A DNA stretch of 64,000 nucleotides from assembly GCA_021298815.1 (NCBI GenBank), contig JAJTHE010000049.1, positions 38,172 to 102,171 of the forward strand, given 5' to 3'. The notes under the pieces were generated by a model, which did not search any database, was not told where the DNA came from, and saw only the letters and a list, made by a program, of their open reading frames with translations. A program made the position numbers and the translations under genes. Source of the DNA: Betaproteobacteria bacterium (GTDB lineage: Bacteria > Pseudomonadota > Gammaproteobacteria > Burkholderiales > CAIKXV01). Numbering within the stretch: position 1 is the first letter of the stretch; each line of letters opens with the position of its first letter. Positions 30,560-39,430 of the stretch are shown here, piece by piece.

Positions 30560-31615
30560 ATGCCAGCCGCAGTCGCTTCGCATCCCGAACCCTCGCCGCT
30601 GCACGTCGCCACGTCCGGTGCCCGCATCAACGTCGCGGCCCTGGCAGCCGCCGCTGCGGCGGCGGCCACGCTCTGCATGCCCGTGGCCCCGGCCATCGCC
30701 GCCGAACGGCCGGCCGGCTATCCGGCACAGCCGGTGCGGCTTGTTGTGCCGTTCCCTCCGGGCGGCACCAGCGACATCGTCGCGCGGGTGATCGGCCAGC
30801 GGCTGTCGACCACCGTCGGCCAGCGCTTCGTGGTCGAGAACCGCCCGGGCGCCGGCGCGGCGATCGGCATCGTCGCGGTCACCTCGGCCACGCCGGATGG
30901 CCAGACGATCCTGATGGGATCGGCCGGACCGCTGACGATGAGCCCGCACATGGGCAAGGTACCGTATGTCGTCGACCGCGACCTGGCTACCGTCGCGCTG
31001 ATCACCGCCGTGCCAAACATCGCGGTGGTGCACCCGAGCGTCCCGGCGAAGACGCTCGCCGACATGGTGAAGCTGGTCCAGGCGCGACCGGGCAGCGTGA
31101 GCTTCGGCTCCGCCGGCCAGGGCACGACCGCCCACCTGTCGGGCGAACTGTTCCGCACGCTGGCCGGCGGGCAGATGATCCATGTGCCCTACAAGGGCAC
31201 GTCGGCCGCGGTGTCCGACCTGGTCGGCGGCCAGATCGACATGCTGATCGACAACCTGCCCGGCGTGCTGCCCCAGGTGCGTGCCGGCAAGCTGCGCGCC
31301 CTCGCGCTGGCCAGCCCGGCGCGCTCGAAGGCCGCGCCCGACGTGCCCTCCGCCGCCGAAGCCGGCATGAAGGACCTGCTGGTGAGCGGCTGGTTCGGCT
31401 TCCTGTCCCCGGCGAAGACCCCGGCACCGATCAACGAGTGGCTGGCCCAGGAGATGATCGCCGCGGCGAAGGTGCCCGAGGTGCAGGCGCAGCTGGCCGA
31501 CCTCGGCGGCGAACTGGACCTGAAGGGGCCGGCCGAGTTCCGCACCTACCTGCGCGCGGAGTCCGATCGCTGGGCGAAGATCATCTCGGCAGCGAAGCTC
31601 GCGATCCCGCAGTAG
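30560..31615 (+). CDS. Bug-family substrate-binding protein
   Basis: YPAQPVRLVVPFPPGGTSDIVARVIGQ...VVENRPGAGAAIGI. Confidence 0.93.
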   Translation: MPAAVASHPEPSPLHVATSGARINVAALAAAAAAAATLCMPVAPAIAAERPAGYPAQPVRLVVPFPPGGTSDIVARVIGQRLSTTVGQRFVVENRPGAGAAIGIVAVTSATPDGQTILMGSAGPLTMSPHMGKVPYVVDRDLATVALITAVPNIAVVHPSVPAKTLADMVKLVQARPGSVSFGSAGQGTTAHLSGELFRTLAGGQMIHVPYKGTSAAVSDLVGGQIDMLIDNLPGVLPQVRAGKLRALALASPARSKAAPDVPSAAEAGMKDLLVSGWFGFLSPAKTPAPINEWLAQEMIAAAKVPEVQAQLADLGGELDLKGPAEFRTYLRAESDRWAKIISAAKLAIPQ

Positions 31616-31642
31616 CGATGCCCGGGCACCTGCGAAGGCGCT

Positions 31643-31662
31643 CTGGCTGTGATCACAGCCAG
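31643..31662. promoter_or_regulatory. 20-bp perfect palindrome CTGGCTGTGATCACAGCCAG upstream of the F420 operon
   Basis: Read from sequence; shares GCTGTGATCACAGC with 28683-28698. Confidence 0.78.
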
Positions 31663-31736
31663 GAGGGCCCGGGGGGCTTTCCGCCACGGTTTCGCGGTAG
31701 CATAGGTGAAGACCCTGCACAGGCAGCGAGCCTCAC

Positions 31737-34250
31737 TTGTACCCGACCGATGACCCGATCCGCCTGCTGACCCGCCTGGTCGCCGAGTCCGATCCGGCCA
31801 ACGGAGCGCAGGCTGCGGCAGCCGCCACCGCGGCCATGCTCGCCCGCGCGCGCGCCCTGCGCGACCAGGGCCATGGCCGGCGCATCACCTATTCGCGCAA
31901 GGTGTTCATCCCGCTCACCCGCCTGTGCCGGGACGTCTGCCACTACTGCACCTTCGCCACCTCGCCCCATGCGCTGCCGGCCCCCTTCCTGTTCGAGGAC
32001 GAGGTGCTGGCGATCGCCCGCGCCGGCCGCGATGCCGGCTGCGACGAGGCACTGTTCACGCTGGGCGACAAGCCGGAGTTGCGCTGGCCCGAGGCGCGCG
32101 CCTTCCTCGACCGCCTCGGCCATGCATCGACCATCGACTACCTGGCCGCGATGTGCGAGCGGGTGCTCGACGAGACCGGGCTGCTGCCGCATGCGAACCC
32201 GGGCGTGATGACGCCGGCGGACATCGCGCGGCTGCGCCGGGTGAGCGTGTCGCAGGGCCTGATGCTCGAGTCGGCCGCGCCGCGGCTGTGCGAGCGCGGC
32301 GGCCCGCATTTCGGTTCACCCGACAAGGCACCCGCGGCACGGCTGGCGACGATCGCCGCGGCCGGCGAACTGCAGGTGCCGTTCACCAGCGGCATCCTGA
32401 TCGGCATCGGCGAGACGCGCATGGAGCGGCTGGAAGCCCTGCTCGCGCTGCATGCGCTGCACCTCGAACACGGACACCTGCAGGAAGTGATCGTCCAGAA
32501 CTTCCGCGCCAAGCCTCGCACGGCGATGGCCGGCGCGCCGGACGCGGCGCTCGAGGAACTCGCCTGGACGATCGCGCTGGCACGGCTGGTGTTCGGACCG
32601 ACGATGAACATCCAGGCCCCGCCCAACCTCAGCCCGGGCGAGGCGCGCACCCTGATCGACGCCGGCATCAACGACTGGGGCGGGGTGTCGCCGGTGACGC
32701 CCGACCATGTCAATCCGGAAGCGCCCTGGCCCGCGGTCGCGGCGCTGCGCGCGTCCACCGGCGAGGCCGGCTACCGGCTGGTCGAGCGGCTGGCCGCCTA
32801 TCCGGCCTGGTGCCTTCAGCCGGCACGCTGGTTCGACCCGAAGGTCGTGCCGCGCGTGCTGCACCGGATGGATACCGAGGGCCTCGCGCGCGGCGACGAC
32901 TGGTCGGCGGGACGGACCGGGCCAGTGCCGGCCGTCGCGACCGCGCCCGCCGCAGCCCGGCCGGCCGGGGTCGACCGGACGCTCGACAACGCGCTGGCCG
33001 CGGCGCGCCGCGGCGACCCGCTCGACGAGCCGATGATCGTGCGGCTGTTCGCGGCCCGCGACGGCGAAGTGGCCGAGGTGGCGGCAGCCGCCGACGAACT
33101 GCGCCGGGCCAGCAACGGCGATGCGGTCAGCTACGTGGTGAACCGCAACATCAACTACACCAACGTCTGCCACTACGGCTGCCGCTTCTGTGCGTTCTCG
33201 AAGGGGCGCCACAGCGCACGCCTGCGCGGGCCGGCCTACGACCTGGACGATGCCGAGATCGCCCGGCGCGTCTCCGAGGCGTGGTCGCGCGGCGCCACCG
33301 AGGTGTGCATGCAGGGCGGCATCCATCCCGACTACACCGGCAACACCTACCTGCACATCCTGCGCACGGTCCGGGAAGCGGCACCCGGCATCCATGTGCA
33401 CGCGTTCTCGCCGCTGGAAGTGAGCCATGGCGCGGCCACGCTGGGCCTCACCGTCGAGGCATTCCTCGGGCGGCTGCGCGACGCAGGCCTCGGCACGCTG
33501 CCCGGCACCGCTGCCGAGATCCTCGACGACGAGGTACGCGAGGTGCTGTGCCCGGACAAGCTGCGCACCGGGGAATGGCTCGACGCGATGGAGGCCGCGC
33601 ACCGGGTCGGCCTGCGCTCCACGGCCACCATCATGTTCGGCCACCTGGAGCGCACCGACCACTGGGCGCGCCACCTGCTGCGCGTGCGCGCGCTGCAGGA
33701 ACGAACCGGCGGCTTCACCGAGTTCGTGCCGCTGCCGTTCATCCACATGGAGGCGCCGGTCTACCTGAAGGGCCGTGCACGTCCGGGCCCCACCTGGCGC
33801 GAGGCGCTGCTGATGCATGCGGTCGCGCGCCTGGCCCTGGCGCCGGCCATCGCCAACATCCAGTGCTCTTGGGTGAAGCTGGGCCCGGACGGCGTGCTCG
33901 CTGCGCTCGGCGCCGGCGTGAACGACCTCGGCGGCACCCTGATGAACGAGAGCATCTCTTTCGCCGCGGGCAACCAGCATGGCCAGGAACTCGCACCGCA
34001 GCAGATGGACGCGCTGATCCGCAGCGCCGGCCGCACCCCGGTGCAGCGTACGACCGCCTATGGCGCAGTGCCGGCCGAGCGCATCGCGGCCGCCTGGGCC
34101 GCGGGGCCGCTGTCGCCGGTGGTGCAGACGCCGCTGCGCCGGCGCGAACGGACGGCGGGCGCGAGCGCGACGCCGGCGGCTCCATCGGCGACAATCGATG
34201 CGGCGCACCAACCGGCCACCACCCCCACCCTCACCACGGCAGGCGCATGA
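31737..34250 (+). CDS. fbiC: 7,8-didemethyl-8-hydroxy-5-deazariboflavin (Fo) synthase, CofG-CofH fusion (FbiC type)
   Basis: Two radical-SAM sites (CRDVCHYC and CHYGCRFC) in one 837-aa ORF; CofG- and CofH-like halves; TTG start. Confidence 0.95.
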   Translation: MYPTDDPIRLLTRLVAESDPANGAQAAAAATAAMLARARALRDQGHGRRITYSRKVFIPLTRLCRDVCHYCTFATSPHALPAPFLFEDEVLAIARAGRDAGCDEALFTLGDKPELRWPEARAFLDRLGHASTIDYLAAMCERVLDETGLLPHANPGVMTPADIARLRRVSVSQGLMLESAAPRLCERGGPHFGSPDKAPAARLATIAAAGELQVPFTSGILIGIGETRMERLEALLALHALHLEHGHLQEVIVQNFRAKPRTAMAGAPDAALEELAWTIALARLVFGPTMNIQAPPNLSPGEARTLIDAGINDWGGVSPVTPDHVNPEAPWPAVAALRASTGEAGYRLVERLAAYPAWCLQPARWFDPKVVPRVLHRMDTEGLARGDDWSAGRTGPVPAVATAPAAARPAGVDRTLDNALAAARRGDPLDEPMIVRLFAARDGEVAEVAAAADELRRASNGDAVSYVVNRNINYTNVCHYGCRFCAFSKGRHSARLRGPAYDLDDAEIARRVSEAWSRGATEVCMQGGIHPDYTGNTYLHILRTVREAAPGIHVHAFSPLEVSHGAATLGLTVEAFLGRLRDAGLGTLPGTAAEILDDEVREVLCPDKLRTGEWLDAMEAAHRVGLRSTATIMFGHLERTDHWARHLLRVRALQERTGGFTEFVPLPFIHMEAPVYLKGRARPGPTWREALLMHAVARLALAPAIANIQCSWVKLGPDGVLAALGAGVNDLGGTLMNESISFAAGNQHGQELAPQQMDALIRSAGRTPVQRTTAYGAVPAERIAAAWAAGPLSPVVQTPLRRRERTAGASATPAAPSATIDAAHQPATTPTLTTAGA

Positions 34251-34939
34251 ACGACACCGCAAAGCCCCCCTTCTCTCCCCTCTCCATCGCGGTGCTCGGC
34301 GGCACCGGCAAGGAAGGCTCGGGCCTCGCGTTCCGCTGGGCGCATGCCGGCCACGCGGTGACCATCGGCTCGCGCGATCCCGCGAAGGCAGTGGCGGCCG
34401 CGGCCGAGCTCGATGCGCTGCTCGCCGGGCGCGCGACCGTGAAGGGCGGCGACAACCGGTCGGCCGCGAGCGGTGCGCAGGTGGTCGTGCTGGCCGTGCC
34501 CTACGCCGCGCAGCGCGACACCGCGCTGTCGGTGAAGGACGCGCTCGAGGGCAAGGTGCTGGTCGACGTCACCGTGCCGCTGGTGCCGCCGAAGGTCGAC
34601 CGGGTCCAGCTGCCCGCCGCCGGGTCGGCCGTGCAGCAGTTGCAGGCCGAACTCGGCCCGGGCGTGAAGGTGGTCTCGGCGTTCCAGAACGTGTCGGCGG
34701 TGCACCTGAAGGATCCTTCGCATCCGATCGATTGCGACGTTCTGGTGTGCGGCGACGATGCCGAGGCACGCGAGGTGGTCGTCGGCCTGGCGCGCGATGC
34801 CGGCATCGCCGCCTGGCATGCCGGCGTGCTCGCCAACTCCGCGGCCAGCGAGGCGCTGACCTCGGTGCTGATCGCCATCAACAAGCGCTACAAGGTGCCG
34901 GGTTCCGGCATCCGGATCACCGGGCTGCCGCGGGCCTGA
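34247..34939 (+). CDS. npdG: NADPH-dependent F420 reductase
   Basis: IAVLGGTGKEGSGLAFRWAHAGHAVTIGSRDPAKA and downstream FNO-like sequence; ATGA overlap with fbiC. Confidence 0.92.
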   Translation: MNDTAKPPFSPLSIAVLGGTGKEGSGLAFRWAHAGHAVTIGSRDPAKAVAAAAELDALLAGRATVKGGDNRSAASGAQVVVLAVPYAAQRDTALSVKDALEGKVLVDVTVPLVPPKVDRVQLPAAGSAVQQLQAELGPGVKVVSAFQNVSAVHLKDPSHPIDCDVLVCGDDAEAREVVVGLARDAGIAAWHAGVLANSAASEALTSVLIAINKRYKVPGSGIRITGLPRA

Positions 34940-34956
34940 GGGCCTGCCCGACCGCG

Positions 34957-35709
34957 ATGCCCTCGCTCGTCCTCACCGCGCTGGAAGGCCTGCCGGAGAT
35001 CGTCGAGGGCGACGACCTGCCTGCGCTGGTGCGCGCGGCGCTCGAGCGCACCGGCATCGCGCTGGCCGACGGCGACGTGCTGGTGGTCGCGCAGAAGGTG
35101 GTGTCGAAGCAGGAGGGCCGCAGGGTCGCGCTGTCAGGCGTGGAGCCGTCGGCGCGCGCGATCGAGCTGGCGGCCGTCACGCGCAAGGATGCGCGCCTGG
35201 TCGAACTCGTGCTGCGCGAATCGGCCGAGGTGCTGCGTGCGAAGGCCGACGTGATCGTCGTCGAGCACCGGCGCGGCTGGATCATGGCGAACGCCGGCAT
35301 CGACATGTCGAACGTCGAGGCCGGCGGCGAGCACGTGCTGCTGCTGCCGGACGACCCAGACGCGAGCTGCGCGCGCCTGCGCGCGGCGCTGGCCGACCTC
35401 GCAGACATCGGCGTGGTGGTCAACGACAGCTTCGGCCGCGCCTGGCGCAACGGCGTCACCGGCACCGCGCTCGGCGTCGCCGGGCTGCCCGGCGTGGTCG
35501 ACCTGCGCGGCAGGGTCGACCGCTTCGGGCGCGAGCTGCGCACCACCGAGGTGGCGCTGGCCGACGAACTCGCCGCGGCCGCATCGCTGCTGATGGGGCA
35601 GGCAGACGAAGGCAGACCGGTGATCCATGTGCGCGGCGTCCCGTACGACCGGCGCGACGGCAACGGCCGCGAGCTGCTGCGGCCGAAGGCCATGGACATG
35701 TTCCGCTGA
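34957..35709 (+). CDS. cofE: Coenzyme F420-0:L-glutamate ligase CofE (single-domain type)
   Basis: DVLVVAQKVVSKQEGR, NAGIDMSNVE, DSFGRAWRNGVTGTALG signatures. Confidence 0.94.
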   Translation: MPSLVLTALEGLPEIVEGDDLPALVRAALERTGIALADGDVLVVAQKVVSKQEGRRVALSGVEPSARAIELAAVTRKDARLVELVLRESAEVLRAKADVIVVEHRRGWIMANAGIDMSNVEAGGEHVLLLPDDPDASCARLRAALADLADIGVVVNDSFGRAWRNGVTGTALGVAGLPGVVDLRGRVDRFGRELRTTEVALADELAAAASLLMGQADEGRPVIHVRGVPYDRRDGNGRELLRPKAMDMFR

Positions 35710-36659
35710 TGATCCTCGCGCTCGCAGGCGGCGTCGGCGGTGCCCGCCTCGCACAGGGGCTGGTGCAGGTGCTGGAGCCGGGCCAGCTTGCCATCGTGGT
35801 CAACGTCGGCGACGATTTCGAGCACCTCGGCCTGCATGTGTCCCCCGACCTCGACACCGTGATGTACACGCTGGGCGGCGTGCACAATCCGGACACCGGC
35901 TGGGGCCGGGCCGGCGAGACCTGGAACTTCCTCGCCACGCTCGGCCGCATCGGCGGCGACACCTGGTTCCGGCTCGGCGACAACGACCTCGCCGTGCATC
36001 TCGAGCGCACCCGCCGGCTGCGCGCAGGCGAGCCGCTGTCGCGGATCACCGCCGACTTCTGCCGCGGCTTTGGCATCGCGCATGCCGTGATGCCGGCCAC
36101 CGACGACCGGCTGCGCACCTTCGTAGACACCGACGCAGGGGAGCTGGCCTTCCAGGAGTACTTCGTCCGCCAGCGCTGCGAGCCGGTGGTGCGCGGCTTC
36201 CGCTTCGAGGGCGCGCAGGGCGCGCGTGCCTGCGCACCGCTGGCCGCACTGGCGGCCGCCGGCGCCCCACACATCGACGGCATCGTGCTCTGCCCGTCGA
36301 ACCCCTGGCTCAGCGTTGCACCGCTGCTGGCGGTGCGCGAACTCGCGGCGCTGGTCGATGCACCGTCGATCCCGGTAGTGGCGGTCTCGCCGATCGTCGG
36401 CGGCGATGCGATAAAGGGTCCGGCGGCCAAGATCATGCGCGAACTCGGCCATCCGGTGGACGTGTCGGGCGTGGTCGCCCACTACGGCCGGCGGGTGGAC
36501 GGCTGGGTGGTCGACGAGCGCGACCGCGGATTCGCGGCAGCGATCGAGGCGGCCGGCCAGCGTGTCGCGGTCACCGACACGATGATGACCGGCCCCGCGC
36601 GTGCGGCTGCGCTCGCGCGCACCGCGCTCGCGCTGCTCGACGCGCTGCGCACCGGCTGA
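35709..36659 (+). CDS. cofD: 2-phospho-L-lactate transferase CofD
   Basis: LAGGVGGARLAQGL, VNVGDDFEHLGLHVSPDLDTVMYTL, NPWLSVAPLLAV. Confidence 0.95.
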   Translation: MILALAGGVGGARLAQGLVQVLEPGQLAIVVNVGDDFEHLGLHVSPDLDTVMYTLGGVHNPDTGWGRAGETWNFLATLGRIGGDTWFRLGDNDLAVHLERTRRLRAGEPLSRITADFCRGFGIAHAVMPATDDRLRTFVDTDAGELAFQEYFVRQRCEPVVRGFRFEGAQGARACAPLAALAAAGAPHIDGIVLCPSNPWLSVAPLLAVRELAALVDAPSIPVVAVSPIVGGDAIKGPAAKIMRELGHPVDVSGVVAHYGRRVDGWVVDERDRGFAAAIEAAGQRVAVTDTMMTGPARAAALARTALALLDALRTG

Positions 36660-36664
36660 ACGGC

Positions 36665-37288
36665 ATGCAGGCCTGGACGATCGTGCCGATCCGCGGCCTC
36701 GCCACGGGCAAGACCCGGCTCGCGCCTGCGCTGGACGCGGCCGAACGGATGCAGCTGTGCACCCGGATGCTGTGCAACACGCTGGACGCAGTGGAGGCGA
36801 CCTTCGGCGGCCTGGACCGCTGCATCGTGGTCAGTGGCGACGCCGCCGCCCGTACGATCGCGGCGCAGCGCGGCGCGCGCACGCTCGCCGATCCCGAGGG
36901 TGCAGGACTCGACGGGGCACTCGACGCCGCACGGGCGGCCGCATGCATCGAAGGCGCGACCCGGCTGCTCGTGCTGTCCGCCGACATGCCGGACCTCGAC
37001 CACGCGGCGCTGCAGGCGCTGCTGCAGTCCGCAGGCTCCGCGCAACCGGTGCTGCTCGCGGACAAGTGCGGCACCGGCACCAACGGCATGCTGGTGCCGG
37101 CCGACCTGCCGCTGTCGTTCGCCTTCGGCCCGGACAGCCTGCGCCGCCATCGTGCCGCGCTCGCCGGCATGGGCATCGCGGCGACCTGCTGGGACGATCC
37201 GCGACTCGCCTTCGACATCGACACGCCGGCAGACCTCGACGCGTGGCGCGCGGCGACGGCGGCCATGCATCCGCTCAGGGCCGGATAG
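36665..37288 (+). CDS. cofC: 2-phospho-L-lactate (or 3-phosphoglycerate) guanylyltransferase CofC
   Basis: VPIRGLATGKTRLAPALDAAER; VLSADMPDL; GTGTNGM; follows cofD. Confidence 0.92.
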   Translation: MQAWTIVPIRGLATGKTRLAPALDAAERMQLCTRMLCNTLDAVEATFGGLDRCIVVSGDAAARTIAAQRGARTLADPEGAGLDGALDAARAAACIEGATRLLVLSADMPDLDHAALQALLQSAGSAQPVLLADKCGTGTNGMLVPADLPLSFAFGPDSLRRHRAALAGMGIAATCWDDPRLAFDIDTPADLDAWRAATAAMHPLRAG

Positions 37289-37346
37289 GCCGCGCGCGCC
37301 GTCCTCCCTCACGTCACTGCGCGCAGGATGCGACGGGAGGCAACCC

Positions 37347-38339
37347 TCAGCAGCCGCCCGCGATCGCGAAGATCTCGCGCAGCCGCCGCGGATCCTTCGT
37401 CTGCCCGAGCGCGACCATCAGCAGGATGCGCGCCTTGATGCCGCTCAGGTAACCGGACGAGATCGCGCCCTTGCGCACCAGGCTCTGCCACGATCCGGGG
37501 TAGCCCTTGCCCGGATGCGGCGCACCCGAGGGCAGGCGGGAGCCGGCGATCACCGGGATGCCCGCGTCGATCGCCATGCACACGCCGTCGTAGAACGGCA
37601 GGTTGACGTTGCCACCGCCGGTGGCCTCGACCACGATGCCGTCGACCTTCGCCTCGACGCAGGCGCGGAACAGCAGGTTGCTCGAGCCCTGCACCATCCG
37701 GATCACGTGCACGTCCGGGCAGATGTGGTCGACTTCGAGATGCTGGCGGCGGCCGGGACTGGCGAAGAAGGTGACGCCCTGGCTGCTCACCGAGCCGATC
37801 GGCCCGCCGTCGCGGCCACCGAAGCAGGTCAGCAGTTCCGGGTTGACCTTGGTGACATCCACCGCGGAGTGGATCTCGCTGCCGAGCGCGACCATCACGC
37901 CCCGGTCGCGGGCGGCAGGCGTGGCCGCGATGCGCACCGCGCACAGCAGGTTGCGCGGGCCGTCGGCATCCTTCTCGTCGGCGTTGCGCTGCGCGCCGGT
38001 CACCACGATCGGCCGCTCGCTGCCGACGGTGAGGTCCATCAGGTAGGCGGTCTCCTCGAGCGTGGCGGTACCATGGGTGACGACGACACCGGAGACCGCC
38101 GGGTCTTCGAGCACCTTGCGCAACGTGTCGCGCAGGCCGAAGGCGGTGGCACTGTCCATCAGCGCGCTGTTGATGTTCGAATGCTCGACGATGCGCACCT
38201 CGGCGACGTCGGCGAGCTCCGGGATCGCCGACACCAGGTCGGCCGCGCTGGCCGCCGATACATGGCCGCCGAGCGCCGCGTCGTACTTCGATGCGATGGT
38301 GCCGCCGGTGCCGACGACACAGACCAGTGGTTTCTTCAT
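37347..38339 (-). CDS. Asparaginase/glutaminase family protein
   Basis: VVGTGGTIAS and VVTHGTATLEETAYLMDLT motifs. Confidence 0.92.
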   Translation of the reverse strand: MKKPLVCVVGTGGTIASKYDAALGGHVSAASAADLVSAIPELADVAEVRIVEHSNINSALMDSATAFGLRDTLRKVLEDPAVSGVVVTHGTATLEETAYLMDLTVGSERPIVVTGAQRNADEKDADGPRNLLCAVRIAATPAARDRGVMVALGSEIHSAVDVTKVNPELLTCFGGRDGGPIGSVSSQGVTFFASPGRRQHLEVDHICPDVHVIRMVQGSSNLLFRACVEAKVDGIVVEATGGGNVNLPFYDGVCMAIDAGIPVIAGSRLPSGAPHPGKGYPGSWQSLVRKGAISSGYLSGIKARILLMVALGQTKDPRRLREIFAIAGGC

Positions 38340-38351
38340 GGAACGTATTCC

Positions 38352-39341
38352 TCAGTCCAGTTTCAGGAGGCGGCGCGCCGACAGGCCGAGGATCGCCTCG
38401 CGATCGGCGGCATCGACGCCCGCGAGCCGCTCGATCACGTCGACCGGCCGCGTGTAGCTCATGTCCGCGGGGCAGTCGCTGCCCATCAGGATGCGGTCGG
38501 CACCCACCCGCGCGAGCAGGTTGACCAGCGTCGCGTCGTCATGGGTGATGGTGTCGTAGTAGAAGCGGCGCAGGTAGGACGAAGGCGGACGCGCCAGGTG
38601 CGCCAGTTCCTTGCGCACCGAATGCCCGTGGTCCCAGCGCCCCGCCAGCACCGGCAGCGTGCCGCCGGCGTGCGGCAGCACGAAGTCGAGCTTCGGGAAG
38701 CGGTCGAGCACGCCGCCGAAGATCAGCGATGCGGCGGCGATCGCGGTATCGGTCGGGTTGCCGATCAGGTTGCGCAGGTGGTACTTGCGCATGCGCTCGG
38801 CGCCCACCGGGTTCACCGGATGCAGGAAGATGGGCAGCCCGAGTTCCTCGCAGCAGGCATACACCGGGTCGAACTCCGGCTCGTCCAGGTTGAGGTCCAT
38901 CACGTGGGTCGCCATGTAGACGCCACGGATGCCGGGCAGCCGTGCCGCGCGCCGCGCCTCCTCCACCGCCAGCGCCGGCGCCTGCATCGGCAGCGTCGCC
39001 AGGCCGACCAGTCGCCCGGGATGCAGCAGGTGCGCCTCGGCCAGGCCGTCGTTGTAGGCGCGCGCCAGCTTCGCGCCGAACTCGGGCGAGGCCCAGTAGA
39101 CCATCGGCTGGGTCAGCGACAGCGCATGGATGTCGACGCGTGCCGCATCCATCTCGCGCAACCGCGATGGCAGGTCGATGTACGACTGCTGGAACGTGGC
39201 CTTGTACTTCGGGACGGCGAAGGTGACGTTGCCGCGCGGGTTGCGCCCGATCTCCACGCCCTGCGCGGGCCCCTCGGCTTCGAGCAGCCGCACCCATGCT
39301 TCGGGATACCAGTGCGCATGGACATCGACGCGCGTCGTCAT
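38352..39341 (-). CDS. Amidohydrolase family 2 protein (ACMSD-like)
   Basis: RVDVHAHWYPEAWV N-terminal H-x-H, DFVLPHAGGTLP, ILMGSDCPADM. Confidence 0.9.
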   Translation of the reverse strand: MTTRVDVHAHWYPEAWVRLLEAEGPAQGVEIGRNPRGNVTFAVPKYKATFQQSYIDLPSRLREMDAARVDIHALSLTQPMVYWASPEFGAKLARAYNDGLAEAHLLHPGRLVGLATLPMQAPALAVEEARRAARLPGIRGVYMATHVMDLNLDEPEFDPVYACCEELGLPIFLHPVNPVGAERMRKYHLRNLIGNPTDTAIAAASLIFGGVLDRFPKLDFVLPHAGGTLPVLAGRWDHGHSVRKELAHLARPPSSYLRRFYYDTITHDDATLVNLLARVGADRILMGSDCPADMSYTRPVDVIERLAGVDAADREAILGLSARRLLKLD

Positions 39342-39355
39342 CGGGGAACTCCGGT

Positions 39356-39367
39356 CAACTGCAGTTG
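39356..39367. promoter_or_regulatory. 12-bp palindrome CAACTGCAGTTG in divergent intergenic region
   Basis: Read from sequence between amidohydrolase (-) and Bug gene (+). Confidence 0.4.
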
Positions 39368-39430
39368 CTGAAAGGAAGGCGCTGCGGGAATATACTGAAA
39401 AAAAGACCACATGCCCCGACAGGAGCAGCA

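Noticed and set aside
28683-31662. CRP/FNR binding sites
   Set aside because: CRP consensus is TGTGA-N6-TCACA; here the half-sites abut with no spacer (TGTGATCACA), so CRP is unlikely.
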